Shown: piece by piece, positions 49,806 through 58,254 of the stretch
How positions within the stretch are numbered: the stretch's first letter is position 1
How the letters are laid out: each line of letters starts with the position of its first letter
Virus record (IMG/VR): IMGVR_UViG_3300034073_000667
Location: 1 to 58,956 of that record
Length of the DNA stretch: 58,956 nt
From: a virus
Direction: 5' to 3' (one strand)
Program-made: the position numbers and the translations under genes
Notes under the pieces: generated by a model
The model's database searches: none
Told to the model about the DNA's origin: nothing
The model's input: only the letters and a program-made list of their open reading frames with translations

Positions 49806-50831
49806 ATGGCGACTCTTCGCTCTGACATCATCATCCCAGAGGTTTTTACGCCTTACGTCATCGAGCAAACCACGCAGCGTGATGCCTTCCTGGCTAGCGG
49901 TGTGGTCCAGCCGATGGCTGAGCTGAATGCTACTGAGGGTGGTGACTTTATCAACGTCCCTTTCTGGAAAGCAAACCTTTCCGGTGACTTCGAGGTGCTG
50001 ACCGACAGCAGCTCGCTGACCCCCGGCAAGATCACTGCTGACAAGCAAGTTGGCGTCATCCTGCACCGTGGCCGTGCCTTTGAGGCTCGTGACCTGGCAG
50101 CTCTCGCTGCTGGTGCCGATCCCATGGCCGCTATCGGCGCCAAGATCGCTGACTACGTTGCCAACCAGCGCCAAAAGGACCTGCTGTCCTGCTTGGCCGG
50201 TGTGTTCGGCGCCCTGGGCAACAACGCGACTGCTCCCTTTGTGGACCTGTCGATTGACGGCCTGAGCGCTGACACCCCCACCGTGCTGAGCCCCCGTCAC
50301 GTCGCTGAAGCCCGCAGCCTGCTGGGCGATCAAGGCGACAAGCTGACCGCCGTGTGCATGCACTCCAAGGTCTACTACGACCTGGTTGAGCGTCGTGCTA
50401 TCGATTATGTCAGCACCGCTGAGGCTCGTGGCACCACCACCACCCAGTCGGGCGGTTCGATGGTTGCTGCTTACGGCGGTGAAGTGAACGTGCCGACCTA
50501 CATGGGTCTGCGCGTGATCGTGTCTGACGATGTGCAGACCGACGGCAGCGGCTCGACTACTGAGTACGCCACCTACTTCTTCACCCAGGGCGCTGTCGCT
50601 TCCGGCGAACAGCTCGCAATGCAGACTGAAACCGACCGTGACATCCTCGCCAAGAGCGATGCCATGTCGATCGACCTGCACTACTGCTACCACCCTGTTG
50701 GTGCCAAGTGGGGCGTCACCACGGTCAACCCGACTCGCGCTCAACTGGAGACCATCACTAACTGGTCGAAGGTGTACGAGACCAAGAACATTGGCATCGT
50801 GCGCGCCACCAACACCTCTAACTTCGATTGA
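49806..50831 (+). CDS. Major capsid protein (module E)
   Basis: 341 residues, HK97-fold type of the smaller coat-protein families: RSDIIIPEVFTPYVIEQTTQ, GGDFINVPFWKANLSGDFEV, LLGDQGDKLTAVCMHSKVYY, then a C-terminal IDLHYCYHPVGAKWGVTTVN. No protease domain is fused and none is encoded nearby, in contrast to module A. A Shine-Dalgarno-like CGAGATG precedes the ATG. It is encoded after scaffold and before a decoration protein. Confidence 0.88.
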   Translation: MATLRSDIIIPEVFTPYVIEQTTQRDAFLASGVVQPMAELNATEGGDFINVPFWKANLSGDFEVLTDSSSLTPGKITADKQVGVILHRGRAFEARDLAALAAGADPMAAIGAKIADYVANQRQKDLLSCLAGVFGALGNNATAPFVDLSIDGLSADTPTVLSPRHVAEARSLLGDQGDKLTAVCMHSKVYYDLVERRAIDYVSTAEARGTTTTQSGGSMVAAYGGEVNVPTYMGLRVIVSDDVQTDGSGSTTEYATYFFTQGAVASGEQLAMQTETDRDILAKSDAMSIDLHYCYHPVGAKWGVTTVNPTRAQLETITNWSKVYETKNIGIVRATNTSNFD

Positions 50832-50842
50832 GGTAACTAACC

Positions 50843-51262
50843 ATGGCTCAACCTTCCCAGTTTGAACTGTCCAACGAGCAGTACATCGTTGCTGACCACT
50901 ACATCGCCTCCTCGGTGGCTGATGTGCAGTTCTTTACCGCTCCGGTGAAGTGCGAAGTGGTCAGCATCCGCGAAGTGCATGCCGTTGCTGGTGATGACGC
51001 TGGCGCCGTTAGCGGCACCATCCGTCGTTGCCAAGGCACCGAAGCCGCCACTGCTGGCGACGACCTGCTCGGCACCACCAAAATCAACTTCAAGGGCACT
51101 GCTCTGACCGAGCAGAAGTTCGATGCTGCTGATTCTGGTGAGCTGACCAGCACCACCGCCAACCTGACCCTGGAGGCTGGCGATCGTCTGTCTCTGGACG
51201 TGACCGGCACCACCACCACCCTGGCTGGTGTGATCCTCAGCGTGCTGCTCAAGCGCGTCTGA
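50843..51262 (+). CDS. Probable head decoration protein (module E)
   Basis: 139 residues, beta-rich with Thr runs (LTSTTANLTLEAGDRLSLDV), typical of jelly-roll-like decorating proteins. Starts 11 bases after the capsid stop with GAGGTAA upstream. No known family motif; the call rests on position and predicted fold. Confidence 0.55.
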   Translation: MAQPSQFELSNEQYIVADHYIASSVADVQFFTAPVKCEVVSIREVHAVAGDDAGAVSGTIRRCQGTEAATAGDDLLGTTKINFKGTALTEQKFDAADSGELTSTTANLTLEAGDRLSLDVTGTTTTLAGVILSVLLKRV

Positions 51263-51456
51263 TGGGGCTGTTCGCTTTCCGGCGACTGCGTGAAAAGGAG
51301 GCTGCTGCTAACGCGGCGGCCTCTCTTTCTATGCCAGAGCCAACTCCTACACTGACCCCAGAGGTCCAGACCGATGGCAGTAGTAATCGACGCAACAGTG
51401 GGCGGCGCAAACGCCAACAGCTACCTGACGCTGGCGGAAGCGACAGCGATTATTGA
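51262..51456 (+). CDS. Small hypothetical protein after decoration gene
   Basis: 64 residues: MGLFAFRRLREKEAAANAAA, a Pro-rich middle, then a low-complexity end that overlaps the next gene by 83 bases. Only the N-terminal half may be meaningful. The first part also contains a possible terminator hairpin. It sits where module A has its 75-residue Pro-rich protein relative to the capsid genes. Confidence 0.4.
   Translation: MGLFAFRRLREKEAAANAAASLSMPEPTPTLTPEVQTDGSSNRRNSGRRKRQQLPDAGGSDSDY
51298..51330 (+). terminator. Possible terminator after capsid/decoration genes
   Basis: GAGGCTGC (51298-51305) pairs with GCGGCCTC (51316-51323), one G-U wobble, 10-base loop, followed by a T-rich TCTTTCT. 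The hairpin could lower transcription of neck and tail genes relative to capsid. The T tract is weak. Confidence 0.35.
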
Positions 51457-51937
51457 TGGCTTTGTCGAGGACGCTGACGTTCAGCATTGGAACACAGGCA
51501 ACACTGATAGCCGCAACCGGGCGCTGTTTACTGCAACGCAACGGCTAGACCGCGAGCGGTTTCTTGGCGCACGGGCGACCGATACGCAGGCACTGCAGTG
51601 GCCACGTACGGGTGTGCGCAAGCCGGATACCTACATCAACACCTATGCGGTTGGGTTTCCGTTTCGCATCACGACGGACTACTTTACCGATACCGAGATT
51701 CCAACGCAGATCAAATACGCGCAGGCCGTGCTGGCGGTGTTCCTGCATAACAACACCAGCGCATTGGGGCTAAGCGGGCTTGAGGACTACAAAAACGTCA
51801 AAATCGGCAGCCTTGACGTGACGCCTAACCTTGGCTATGGCGCCGTTGGTGCGGATAAGGTGCCGCCGCTGATGGAGCGATACCTGATAGGGCTTAGAAT
51901 CAGTGGACCAGGCAACGTTTCCATCCGCAGGAGCTGA
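51374..51937 (+). CDS. Neck protein, DnaT-like domain family
   Basis: 187 residues: GGANANSYLTLAEATAIIDG, LFTATQRLDRERFLGARATD, then QIKYAQAVLAVFLHNN. This is the phage protein often labelled DnaT-like ssDNA-binding, encoded just after capsid genes and now regarded as a head-tail connector. The start follows GAGG. I favour the connector role because of gene order. Confidence 0.75.
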   Translation: MAVVIDATVGGANANSYLTLAEATAIIDGFVEDADVQHWNTGNTDSRNRALFTATQRLDRERFLGARATDTQALQWPRTGVRKPDTYINTYAVGFPFRITTDYFTDTEIPTQIKYAQAVLAVFLHNNTSALGLSGLEDYKNVKIGSLDVTPNLGYGAVGADKVPPLMERYLIGLRISGPGNVSIRRS

Positions 51938-51939
51938 TC

Positions 51940-52167
51940 ATGGGTTACGCCTACCCCGGCGCTGAGTTCATTGATGACACCTCAGCCCATACTGGGCGGT
52001 TTGGCAAGATCGTTGCCCTTGAGGATTCGGTGATCGCCAGCCTGACTGCACTGGACTACACCGGCAACACGCTGAGCGCCATTCCCTTTAATGCAAGCTG
52101 CGAAATGGAAGGCGTGTTTACCAGCATCACACTGACCAGCGGCACTGTCGTTGCTTACAAGCTCTGA
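51940..52167 (+). CDS. Small hypothetical neck-region protein
   Basis: 75 residues, beta-rich (MGYAYPGAEFIDDTSAHTGR ... AIPFNASCEMEGVFTSITLT). Short proteins of this style, probably small trimeric virion spikes, recur between connector genes in phages. Its stop overlaps the next ATG by one base. Confidence 0.6.
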   Translation: MGYAYPGAEFIDDTSAHTGRFGKIVALEDSVIASLTALDYTGNTLSAIPFNASCEMEGVFTSITLTSGTVVAYKL

Positions 52168-52526
52168 TGGCACTGGCCTTATCGCTACAGAACGTTGCCA
52201 GCAAGATCATGGCAAAGCTGGGCGGTGAGGTCACGATCCGCCACATCACGCTGAGCAGCTACGACACCACAACCGGCGCTGTCACCGAGACCAATACGGA
52301 TGTTGGTGTCAGAGGCGTGCTGGAAGATGTCAATATCCGCGAGGTGAACGAACTGGTGCAGGCCGGCGATAAGCGGCTGATCGTGGCGGCAAAAGACCTG
52401 AACGGCACGGTGCCGACCACGGTTGATAAGGTGCTCATCAACAGCGTCGTGCATCAGATCATCCGCATCCAGACGATCGAGCAGGACAACACTGCGATTA
52501 CCTACGAGATGATCCTAAGAGCATGA
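52167..52526 (+). CDS. Head closure / head-tail adaptor protein
   Basis: 119 residues with the adaptor-type beta-barrel pattern: MAKLGGEVTIRHITLSSYDT, GVRGVLEDVNIREVNELVQA, GDKRLIVAAKDLNG and a terminal ITYEMILRA. It closes the portal channel after packaging. Order connector, adaptor, gp10-like, terminator is canonical. 4-base overlap with the next gene. Confidence 0.7.
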   Translation: MALALSLQNVASKIMAKLGGEVTIRHITLSSYDTTTGAVTETNTDVGVRGVLEDVNIREVNELVQAGDKRLIVAAKDLNGTVPTTVDKVLINSVVHQIIRIQTIEQDNTAITYEMILRA

Positions 52527-52927
52527 GTAACCTGCCCATCCGCGATATTGGCAACTACATGGGCGATCAGCTTGAGAAGTTGTTGCGTGTGACGGTGCTG
52601 GAGACTGATAGCAGGCTTAAGCAGCAAAGCCCGGTTGATACCGGCAGGTTCCGCTTTAGCTGGCAGATTGGCCAAAACGCAGCCGATGGCGTCCCTGCAC
52701 CTGAAGGCACCTACGGCGCAGGCATCACGCCGCCCAAAGGCAGCAATTACCAGCCAGGACAGGAGAAGCTAGGCAACTACTACAGCGTGCACAACAACCT
52801 GCCGTATGCTGAGTCCTTGGCGCAGGGCAGCAGCAAGCAGGCGCCGGCAGGATGGGTAGACCGCACAGCCCGTGAGATGCAAAACTTTGTCAACACGAAC
52901 TGGGAGCGCATCAGGAGGCAAGGCTGA
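52523..52927 (+). CDS. Tail completion protein, HK97 gp10-like
   Basis: 134 residues: DTGRFRFSWQIGQNAADGVP after an N-terminal helix, then YYSVHNNLPYAESLAQGSSK and WVDRTAREMQNFVNTNWERI. The PVDTGR-F/W pattern is typical of HK97 gp10-type neck/tail completion proteins. Its stop overlaps the tail terminator ATG. Confidence 0.75.
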   Translation: MSNLPIRDIGNYMGDQLEKLLRVTVLETDSRLKQQSPVDTGRFRFSWQIGQNAADGVPAPEGTYGAGITPPKGSNYQPGQEKLGNYYSVHNNLPYAESLAQGSSKQAPAGWVDRTAREMQNFVNTNWERIRRQG

Positions 52928-53352
52928 TGGCTGCTGCAAACCTCAACACCATCCGTGCCACCATCGAGGCACGGCTTGCCACTGAGCTAGCGTTGTCGCC
53001 CGTGCTGCCGGTCGTGTTTCACAACCAGCCCTATGTACCGACGCCCAACAGCTCATGGGTGCAATGCCTGGTCAGCTTTGGGGCCAATGAGTACCTGACA
53101 CTTGGCGGGACCGCCGGCAGCAGCAACAGCATTATCGGCGTGGTAGCCATCAATATCTTCACGCCACTTGGCGTCGGACCTGGCGCTAACTTGACGATCG
53201 GTAAACGGATCAGGGACCTTTACAATAGGGTCATAGTCAGCGGTGTTCATTTTGACCCGCCGATCGGACCCGAGGTAGTGGCCGCGCCAGCACCGGAGGG
53301 TTTCTTCCAAACACAGGTCAGACTGACCTTTGAAACCTTCGAGGACCTCTAG
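52927..53352 (+). CDS. Tail terminator protein (module E)
   Basis: 141 residues: IRATIEARLATELALSPVLP, VQCLVSFGANEYLTLGGTAG, VVAINIFTPLGVGPGANLTI, late FQTQVRLTFETFEDL. This is the alpha/beta pattern of gpU-like terminators (DUF4128-type, from memory). It lies directly before the tail tube genes. Confidence 0.72.
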   Translation: MAAANLNTIRATIEARLATELALSPVLPVVFHNQPYVPTPNSSWVQCLVSFGANEYLTLGGTAGSSNSIIGVVAINIFTPLGVGPGANLTIGKRIRDLYNRVIVSGVHFDPPIGPEVVAAPAPEGFFQTQVRLTFETFEDL

Positions 53353-53354
53353 CC

Positions 53355-53771
53355 ATGGCTTTTTACCGAGGGCAGCAAGGCAGCGTCAAGTTTGATGATG
53401 CCGGTGCAACTGCCGCAGCAATCACCAGCACCCGTTCCTGGTCTCTGACCCTTGAGAAAGAGTCGCTGGACACCACCGCACTGGGCGCTACCTATCGTGC
53501 AAATGTCGGCGGCCTGATCAGCGGCAGCGGCACCTGCGAAGTGCTGTACACCGCCAGCAGTGCTGACGAGACCAACGTGTTCATCGAGCACGTCAACACC
53601 GTCAACGATGACGGCAGCGCCTTGTTTGAGCTGTACCTCGACACCACGGGCACCAAAAAGATCAGCTTTGATGGTGTGATCACCTCGGCCGAATACTCAG
53701 CTACCGTGGGTGAAATCGAAGTCATCACCCTGAACTTCGTTACCAACGGCACCGTCACCCTCGACATCTGA
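53355..53771 (+). CDS. Tail tube protein, copy 1
   Basis: 138 residues of the single-domain tail-tube type. MAFYRGQQGSVKFDDAGATA, SLTLEKESLDTTALGATYRA, ISGSGTCEVLYTASSADETN, SAEYSATVGEIEVITLNFVT. Its neighbour at 53774 is a clear paralogue with the same start and the same landmarks. Two tube subunits could alternate in the tail, or one may be a minor or tip-adjacent form. Confidence 0.8.
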   Translation: MAFYRGQQGSVKFDDAGATAAAITSTRSWSLTLEKESLDTTALGATYRANVGGLISGSGTCEVLYTASSADETNVFIEHVNTVNDDGSALFELYLDTTGTKKISFDGVITSAEYSATVGEIEVITLNFVTNGTVTLDI

Positions 53772-53773
53772 TC

Positions 53774-54193
53774 ATGGCTTTTTATCGCGGGCAACAAGGC
53801 ACTGTCTTCTTTGATAAAGCTGGCAGTGGCGGCCTGTCTGAGATCGCTGCAGTGCGGTCTTGGACCATGACCGTTGAGAAGGAATCTCTTGATACTACAT
53901 CCCATGGCGCCACTTACCGCGCCAACGTGGGCGGGCTGATCAGCGGCACAGGCACCATTGAGGTGATGTACGACGCCCCCGGCGCTGGTGACAAGCTGGA
54001 CCTGATCAAAGATGCTAACCAGGCCACCGACGAGGCTGACGCAGCCGTTGAGCTGTATCTGGACGAAACCGGCGGCAAGAAGATCACCGGCACCATTGTG
54101 GTGACAAGTACTGAGTACTCCGCTACTGTTGGCGAGATCGAGATCATCACGATCAACTTCGTCTCCAGTGGAACCCTTACCCTGAGCATCTGA
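53774..54193 (+). CDS. Tail tube protein, copy 2 (tandem paralogue)
   Basis: 139 residues: MAFYRGQQGTVFFDKAGSGG, TMTVEKESLDTTSHGATYRA, ISGTGTIEVMYDAPGAGDKL, STEYSATVGEIEIITINFVS. By eye roughly 55-60% of residues match copy 1, so this is an older tandem duplication. It lies two bases downstream of copy 1 and its stop overlaps the chaperone start. Confidence 0.8.
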   Translation: MAFYRGQQGTVFFDKAGSGGLSEIAAVRSWTMTVEKESLDTTSHGATYRANVGGLISGTGTIEVMYDAPGAGDKLDLIKDANQATDEADAAVELYLDETGGKKITGTIVVTSTEYSATVGEIEIITINFVSSGTLTLSI

Positions 54194-54549
54194 TGCCCGC
54201 CGCACAACGCCCGGTTGACCTGCTCGCCGGTGCATTTGACCTCAACCAGCGCCGAAAGTTCAGCATCAAGAATGATGCTGGTGATACGGTGCTGGACCTT
54301 TACTTTAAACCGATCACCCGCGCAGACCGCAAGCGGGCTAACAGCTTGGCAGGTTCTGATGAGGCACTGGAGATCAGCACCTACATGCTGTGCCAGATTG
54401 CCGAGTTGGAGAATGGCACCAAGGCATTCGCGCCGGCTGACGCAGCCAAACTGCAACGTGAGCTGCCTGAGCGCGTGCTGAACGAGCTGGAGCTGTTCCT
54501 GTTTGGTCTTGGCGACAGCAGCGGCATTGAGGAAGCAAAAAAAAGCTAG
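54193..54549 (+). CDS. Tail assembly chaperone (module E), short form
   Basis: 118 residues (MPAAQRPVDLLAGAFDLNQR...). The tail-assembly-chaperone type: RKFSIKNDAGDTVLDLYFKP, RADRKRANSL. It ends at TAG 54547-54549, just past a run of eight A (54537-54544). It is equivalent to gpG. Confidence 0.72.
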   Translation: MPAAQRPVDLLAGAFDLNQRRKFSIKNDAGDTVLDLYFKPITRADRKRANSLAGSDEALEISTYMLCQIAELENGTKAFAPADAAKLQRELPERVLNELELFLFGLGDSSGIEEAKKS

Positions 54550-54719
54550 GCCAGGACAGCCTGCTCTTCTTTGAGTTCTTCCTGGCCACTGAGCTTGGTA
54601 TGACAGTCAGCCGGTTACGGACTGAGCTGACCGATGCTGAGTTTATCCATTTTGCAGCGTTTTACGAGATCAAAGGCGAGCGCGAGAAGGAAGCAATGGA
54701 CAAAGCCCGCCGCCGGTAA
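54193..54719 (+). CDS. Tail assembly chaperone (module E), -1 frameshift form
   Basis: A -1 slip on A-AAA-AAA (54537-54543) bypasses the TAG and continues to TAA 54717-54719. It adds about 58 residues: KLGQDSLLFFEFFLATELGM, LRTELTDAEFIHFAAFYEIK. That frame has no upstream start and would be an otherwise empty 170-base gap before the tape measure. Same arrangement as lambda gpG/gpGT, with a poly-A slip site. Confidence 0.72.
54537..54543 (+). promoter_or_regulatory. Poly-A slippery heptamer
   Basis: AAAAAAA read A-AAA-AAA in the zero frame, within a run of eight A, six bases before the TAG codon ends the short chaperone. A-AAA-AAA is among the most efficient bacterial -1 slip sequences. Confidence 0.7.
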
Positions 54720-54728
54720 ACTGGTGCC

Positions 54729-57011
54729 ATGGCAGTCTCCAACGTTGAGCTAAGGGTTGACGCACGCAATGCGATTGCCGCGTTGCAGCGCGTTAACAGC
54801 GCATCAGCTCAGGCCGAGGCCGCTACTCAAAAGCTAAAGTCTGCCTTTGCAACTGCCGGGCAGGTCCAGTCTGTTTTTGGCGCAAAAGTAGCCAATACAG
54901 AATCAGCAATACGCAAACAGATCGCAGCTTTGCAGGATGTGCAAAGCCGGGTTCAACTTGGTGGCGCTCTTTATCAAAAGGCCGCAAAGCAGATTGAGGA
55001 ATACGAAGCTCGATTGCGGGGTGCCAGCCGAGCGACATCAGATGCCGCTACGGCTTTGACCGGGTTGGCCGCTGGAGCAGCAGCTTTCAATGCTCAGCGT
55101 ATCGCCACGGCGTTTATTACCGCCGCTAACGCTGCCGATGGCGCCGAACGACGCATCAAGCTGGTTAGCCAAGGATTTGACGATTACAGGCTTGTTCTGC
55201 AAGTGGCAGAGGGGGCTGCTAAACGGTTTGGTTTATCGCAGATTCAGGCGTCAACAGCTATCGCAGACGTTTATACAAGGCTGCGCCCGGTAGGTTTTCA
55301 ACTCAATGAAATCAACGCGATTTATGAAGGTTTCAATACGGTAGTGAAGCTAAGCGGCGTTAGCGCTGAAGCTGCGAATGCTGCATTCTTGCAACTGTCG
55401 CAGGGTCTTGGTAGTGGCACTTTACAGGGTGATGAGCTGAGATCAGTTCTTGAGCAGATGCCTGCTATTGCTCAGGCAATTGCCAAGGAGATGGATATTA
55501 ATGTTGGCAGCATTAAGAAGTTTGGCTCGGAAGGAAAGATTACCGCTGAGGTTATTGTTAGAGCGCTTGATCGGGTGCGCACCGAAGGCGCCGCCAAATT
55601 AGCGCAAGCATTGGACACGCCCCAGCAAAGAGTCATTGATCTTCAGAATGCTTTTGAAGATTTCAAGGTTGAAGTAGGTGGCGCGGTGGCGCCGATTGTG
55701 ATTGCCTCAATTAAAGAAATTACAAAGGCACTTCAAGAAGCCACCAAGTTCACAGTGGATCTAAAAGCTGGTTTCATGGTGATGGGTGATGCGTTTGGTG
55801 GCATCAACCTAGGCATCGGATCAATGAATGAGGGATTGCTGGGTACTATTCTGCGACTAAATGAAATTGGCAGAAATAAAGGCTTGATAGCGCTGATGGA
55901 TATAATGACGCTTGGCGGCGCATCAACACTGGGCGGCATTGCCAGGCTTGGTAAGAAGCGTCGCGCAGGCGAGGGGTATGCAGCACCAGCAGGACCCGAA
56001 ATGCCAATTCGGCTTTCAATGCAAGGCCGGGCACTGGGCGGCGGCGGCGCTGCTAGCAAAGGCGCAGGAAACAAGGCGGCTCGTGAAGCCGCAGGTGGTG
56101 GTGGCGGCAAAACGCCCAAGACCAAGCAAGCCAAAGAAATTAAAGACATCACTGCGCAAGAGTTAGAGCTGCGGTTGCGGCTTGGCATTGCGCAGCAGAC
56201 ACAAAACAAACAACAAGATGCCTATTACACCAAGCAGCTCGCGTTGCTTGAGATTTCAAAGCAAGAGATCGGACCTAATAAGCGCAGAGCTCAGATCATG
56301 GCGGCTGTTGTTGAATATGCCACAACGCTTAAAGAGATTAACGAAGCCGAAGCAAAAGTCACACTGCCGACGATCGTTGAGCGGATTGCCGACATGGCCG
56401 CAGGTTACAGCAAAGCGCTTGACTTCACTGTTCAGCTAACGGAGCAGCAAAAGCAGCAAAAGGCATTAGCTGATGGCCTTGCCGGCACTATTGGCGAAGG
56501 GCTGGCGTCGTCCTTTAACGCATTGATCCAAGGCAGCGAGGACTTTGGCACTAGCTTGCGGCGCATTGCCTCTGGCGTGCTGATTGACATTGCCAACCAA
56601 CTGCTGCGGGTGTTCGTCATCCAAAAGGCAATCAACGCCCTTAGCGGATTGTTTGGCGGTGTGACTGGCGGCGGCGGCGGCTTTGCGCCTGGCGTTGGAT
56701 TTAACCCCAATGTGTTCTCCATGCCATCACTGCTTGGACGCGCCAAGGGCGGCAGCGTCATGGCAGGCCAGCCTTATCTAGTTGGCGAACGTGGTCCTGA
56801 GCTGTTTATGCCAGGCCGCAGTGGCGGCATTGCACCGACCGGCAGCTTTGGCGGTGCCGTTAGCGTGGTGGTCAACGTAGACGCAGGCGGCACCAGCGTG
56901 GAAGGTAACGAGCCGAATGCCAATCAGCTCGGTAGGATCGTCGGTGCTGCAGTGCAGGCTGAGATCGTCAAGATGCAACGTCCCGGCGGCCTGCTCGCCA
57001 ATACCCGCTAA
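54729..57011 (+). CDS. Tail tape measure protein (module E)
   Basis: 760 residues. Coiled-coil N-terminus (LQRVNSASAQAEAATQKLKS), then a tape-measure core domain about 130-320 (GAERRIKLVSQGFDDYRLVL, LQGDELRSVLEQMPAIAQAI). A low-complexity Gly/Ala/Lys stretch lies at ~430-470. The C-terminal part (RIASGVLIDIANQLLRVFVI, GGSVMAGQPYLVGERGPELF) ends with the same MQRPGGLLANTR as module A. The much shorter length predicts a shorter tail than module A (760 against 1325 residues). Confidence 0.92.
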   Translation: MAVSNVELRVDARNAIAALQRVNSASAQAEAATQKLKSAFATAGQVQSVFGAKVANTESAIRKQIAALQDVQSRVQLGGALYQKAAKQIEEYEARLRGASRATSDAATALTGLAAGAAAFNAQRIATAFITAANAADGAERRIKLVSQGFDDYRLVLQVAEGAAKRFGLSQIQASTAIADVYTRLRPVGFQLNEINAIYEGFNTVVKLSGVSAEAANAAFLQLSQGLGSGTLQGDELRSVLEQMPAIAQAIAKEMDINVGSIKKFGSEGKITAEVIVRALDRVRTEGAAKLAQALDTPQQRVIDLQNAFEDFKVEVGGAVAPIVIASIKEITKALQEATKFTVDLKAGFMVMGDAFGGINLGIGSMNEGLLGTILRLNEIGRNKGLIALMDIMTLGGASTLGGIARLGKKRRAGEGYAAPAGPEMPIRLSMQGRALGGGGAASKGAGNKAAREAAGGGGGKTPKTKQAKEIKDITAQELELRLRLGIAQQTQNKQQDAYYTKQLALLEISKQEIGPNKRRAQIMAAVVEYATTLKEINEAEAKVTLPTIVERIADMAAGYSKALDFTVQLTEQQKQQKALADGLAGTIGEGLASSFNALIQGSEDFGTSLRRIASGVLIDIANQLLRVFVIQKAINALSGLFGGVTGGGGGFAPGVGFNPNVFSMPSLLGRAKGGSVMAGQPYLVGERGPELFMPGRSGGIAPTGSFGGAVSVVVNVDAGGTSVEGNEPNANQLGRIVGAAVQAEIVKMQRPGGLLANTR

Positions 57012-57355
57012 TGGCTACCTTTCCCGCGATCAGTCCTACCTATGGCGCCGAGAAGCGCAGCGCCCCGAAGCGGCGTGTGGTGCAGTTTGGCGATGGCTAC
57101 GAGCAACGATTGACCTATGGACTGAACCAGAATCCAAAAGAGTGGTCATTGACCTGGAACAACATCACCGAGGCCAACGCGGACACCATCGAGACCTTCC
57201 TTGATGCCCGTGCTGCTGATGCGGCTGCATTTGACTGGACACCACCAGATGAGGCAACCGCTTACAAGTGGGTCTGTGATAGCTGGAGCAAGTCCATTCC
57301 GTACAACGGCAGGGCGATAATTAATGCCACCTTCCGCCAAGTGTTCGAGCCCTGA
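57011..57355 (+). CDS. Minor tail protein gpM-like (module E)
   Basis: 114 residues, FGDGYEQRLTYGLNQNPKEW, late FDWTPPDEATAYKWVCDSW and ending FRQVFEP. It has the same role as the gene at 15341 but roughly half the residues differ. Coupled to both neighbours by TAATG and TGATG junctions. Confidence 0.85.
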   Translation: MATFPAISPTYGAEKRSAPKRRVVQFGDGYEQRLTYGLNQNPKEWSLTWNNITEANADTIETFLDARAADAAAFDWTPPDEATAYKWVCDSWSKSIPYNGRAIINATFRQVFEP

Positions 57356-58248
57356 TGGCCTACACCGCCTGGCAAGCCAGCACGAGCTACGCGGTCGGCG
57401 CCATCGTCCGCGCCACGACCACACAGGCCAGCGGGCTGGTGTTCCGTTGCACTGTGGCAGGCACCAGCGCTAGCACGGAACCAGCATGGCCGACCGACAT
57501 CGGCAGCACGATCACAGATGGCGGCGTCACATGGGCAGCGATCAGCAGCGTCTACGAAGAGCTGGCGGTCCTAGGTCCGAACGCCATTATCGAGCTGTTC
57601 GAGCTGCAGCTTGACACCACGCTGCACGGCGCCAGCACCACCTACTACTGGCACAACGGCGTCAATGCCGACGTCACCGGCAACATCGTGTTTGACGGCA
57701 ACACCTACGTCAGGCTCCCGGTCGAGGCGACGGGCTTTGATTACACCAGCTCCGGCAGCCTGCCGCGTCCGACGCTGCGAATCAGCAACCTGTTCAGCGA
57801 CATGACCACGCTGCTGCTGCTGGTCAACGCGACCACACCCGGCAACGACCTGGGCGGCGCCACAGTGCGGCGGATCCGCACGCTAAAGAAGTTCCTCGAT
57901 GGCGAGGCCAACGCCGACCCTAATGCCCGCTTCCCAACGGAGATATGGTACGTCGATCGGAAGTCGAACGAGAACCGCGATCTGGTTGAGTTCGAGCTGG
58001 CCAGCAAGTTCGACCTGGCCGGCGTCATGCTGCCACAGCGGCAGATCATCGCCAACGTCTGCCAATGGAAGTATCGTGGCGCTGAGTGCGGCTACACCGG
58101 CAGCAACTACTGGAACGTGAACGATCAGGTCGTTGGCACCTTGGCGGCTGATGTATGCGGCAAGCGGGTGGAGAGCTGCAAGCTGCGGTTTGGTGCCACT
58201 GCTGAGTTGCCGTTCGGAAGCTACCCGGGGGCGGGACTTACGACCTAG
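57355..58248 (+). CDS. Tail tip protein gpL-like, second copy
   Basis: 297 residues, about 96% identical by eye to the copy at 15676, with substitutions concentrated in the Trp-rich N-terminal ~55 residues (for example V13A, D16A, Q42E) and few afterwards. Cysteines 236, 245, 268 and 275 are conserved with gpL spacing. gpK follows after six bases with no HNH gene, which shows the ancestral arrangement. Confidence 0.9.
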   Translation: MAYTAWQASTSYAVGAIVRATTTQASGLVFRCTVAGTSASTEPAWPTDIGSTITDGGVTWAAISSVYEELAVLGPNAIIELFELQLDTTLHGASTTYYWHNGVNADVTGNIVFDGNTYVRLPVEATGFDYTSSGSLPRPTLRISNLFSDMTTLLLLVNATTPGNDLGGATVRRIRTLKKFLDGEANADPNARFPTEIWYVDRKSNENRDLVEFELASKFDLAGVMLPQRQIIANVCQWKYRGAECGYTGSNYWNVNDQVVGTLAADVCGKRVESCKLRFGATAELPFGSYPGAGLTT

Positions 58249-58254
58249 GGCACG

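Noticed and set aside
49731-50744. Long minus-strand open frame of 337 codons opposite the capsid gene
   Set aside because: It mirrors the capsid gene over its full length; the plus strand has a recognised capsid protein, correct gene order and ribosome-binding site. Long antisense frames are expected in high-GC DNA.
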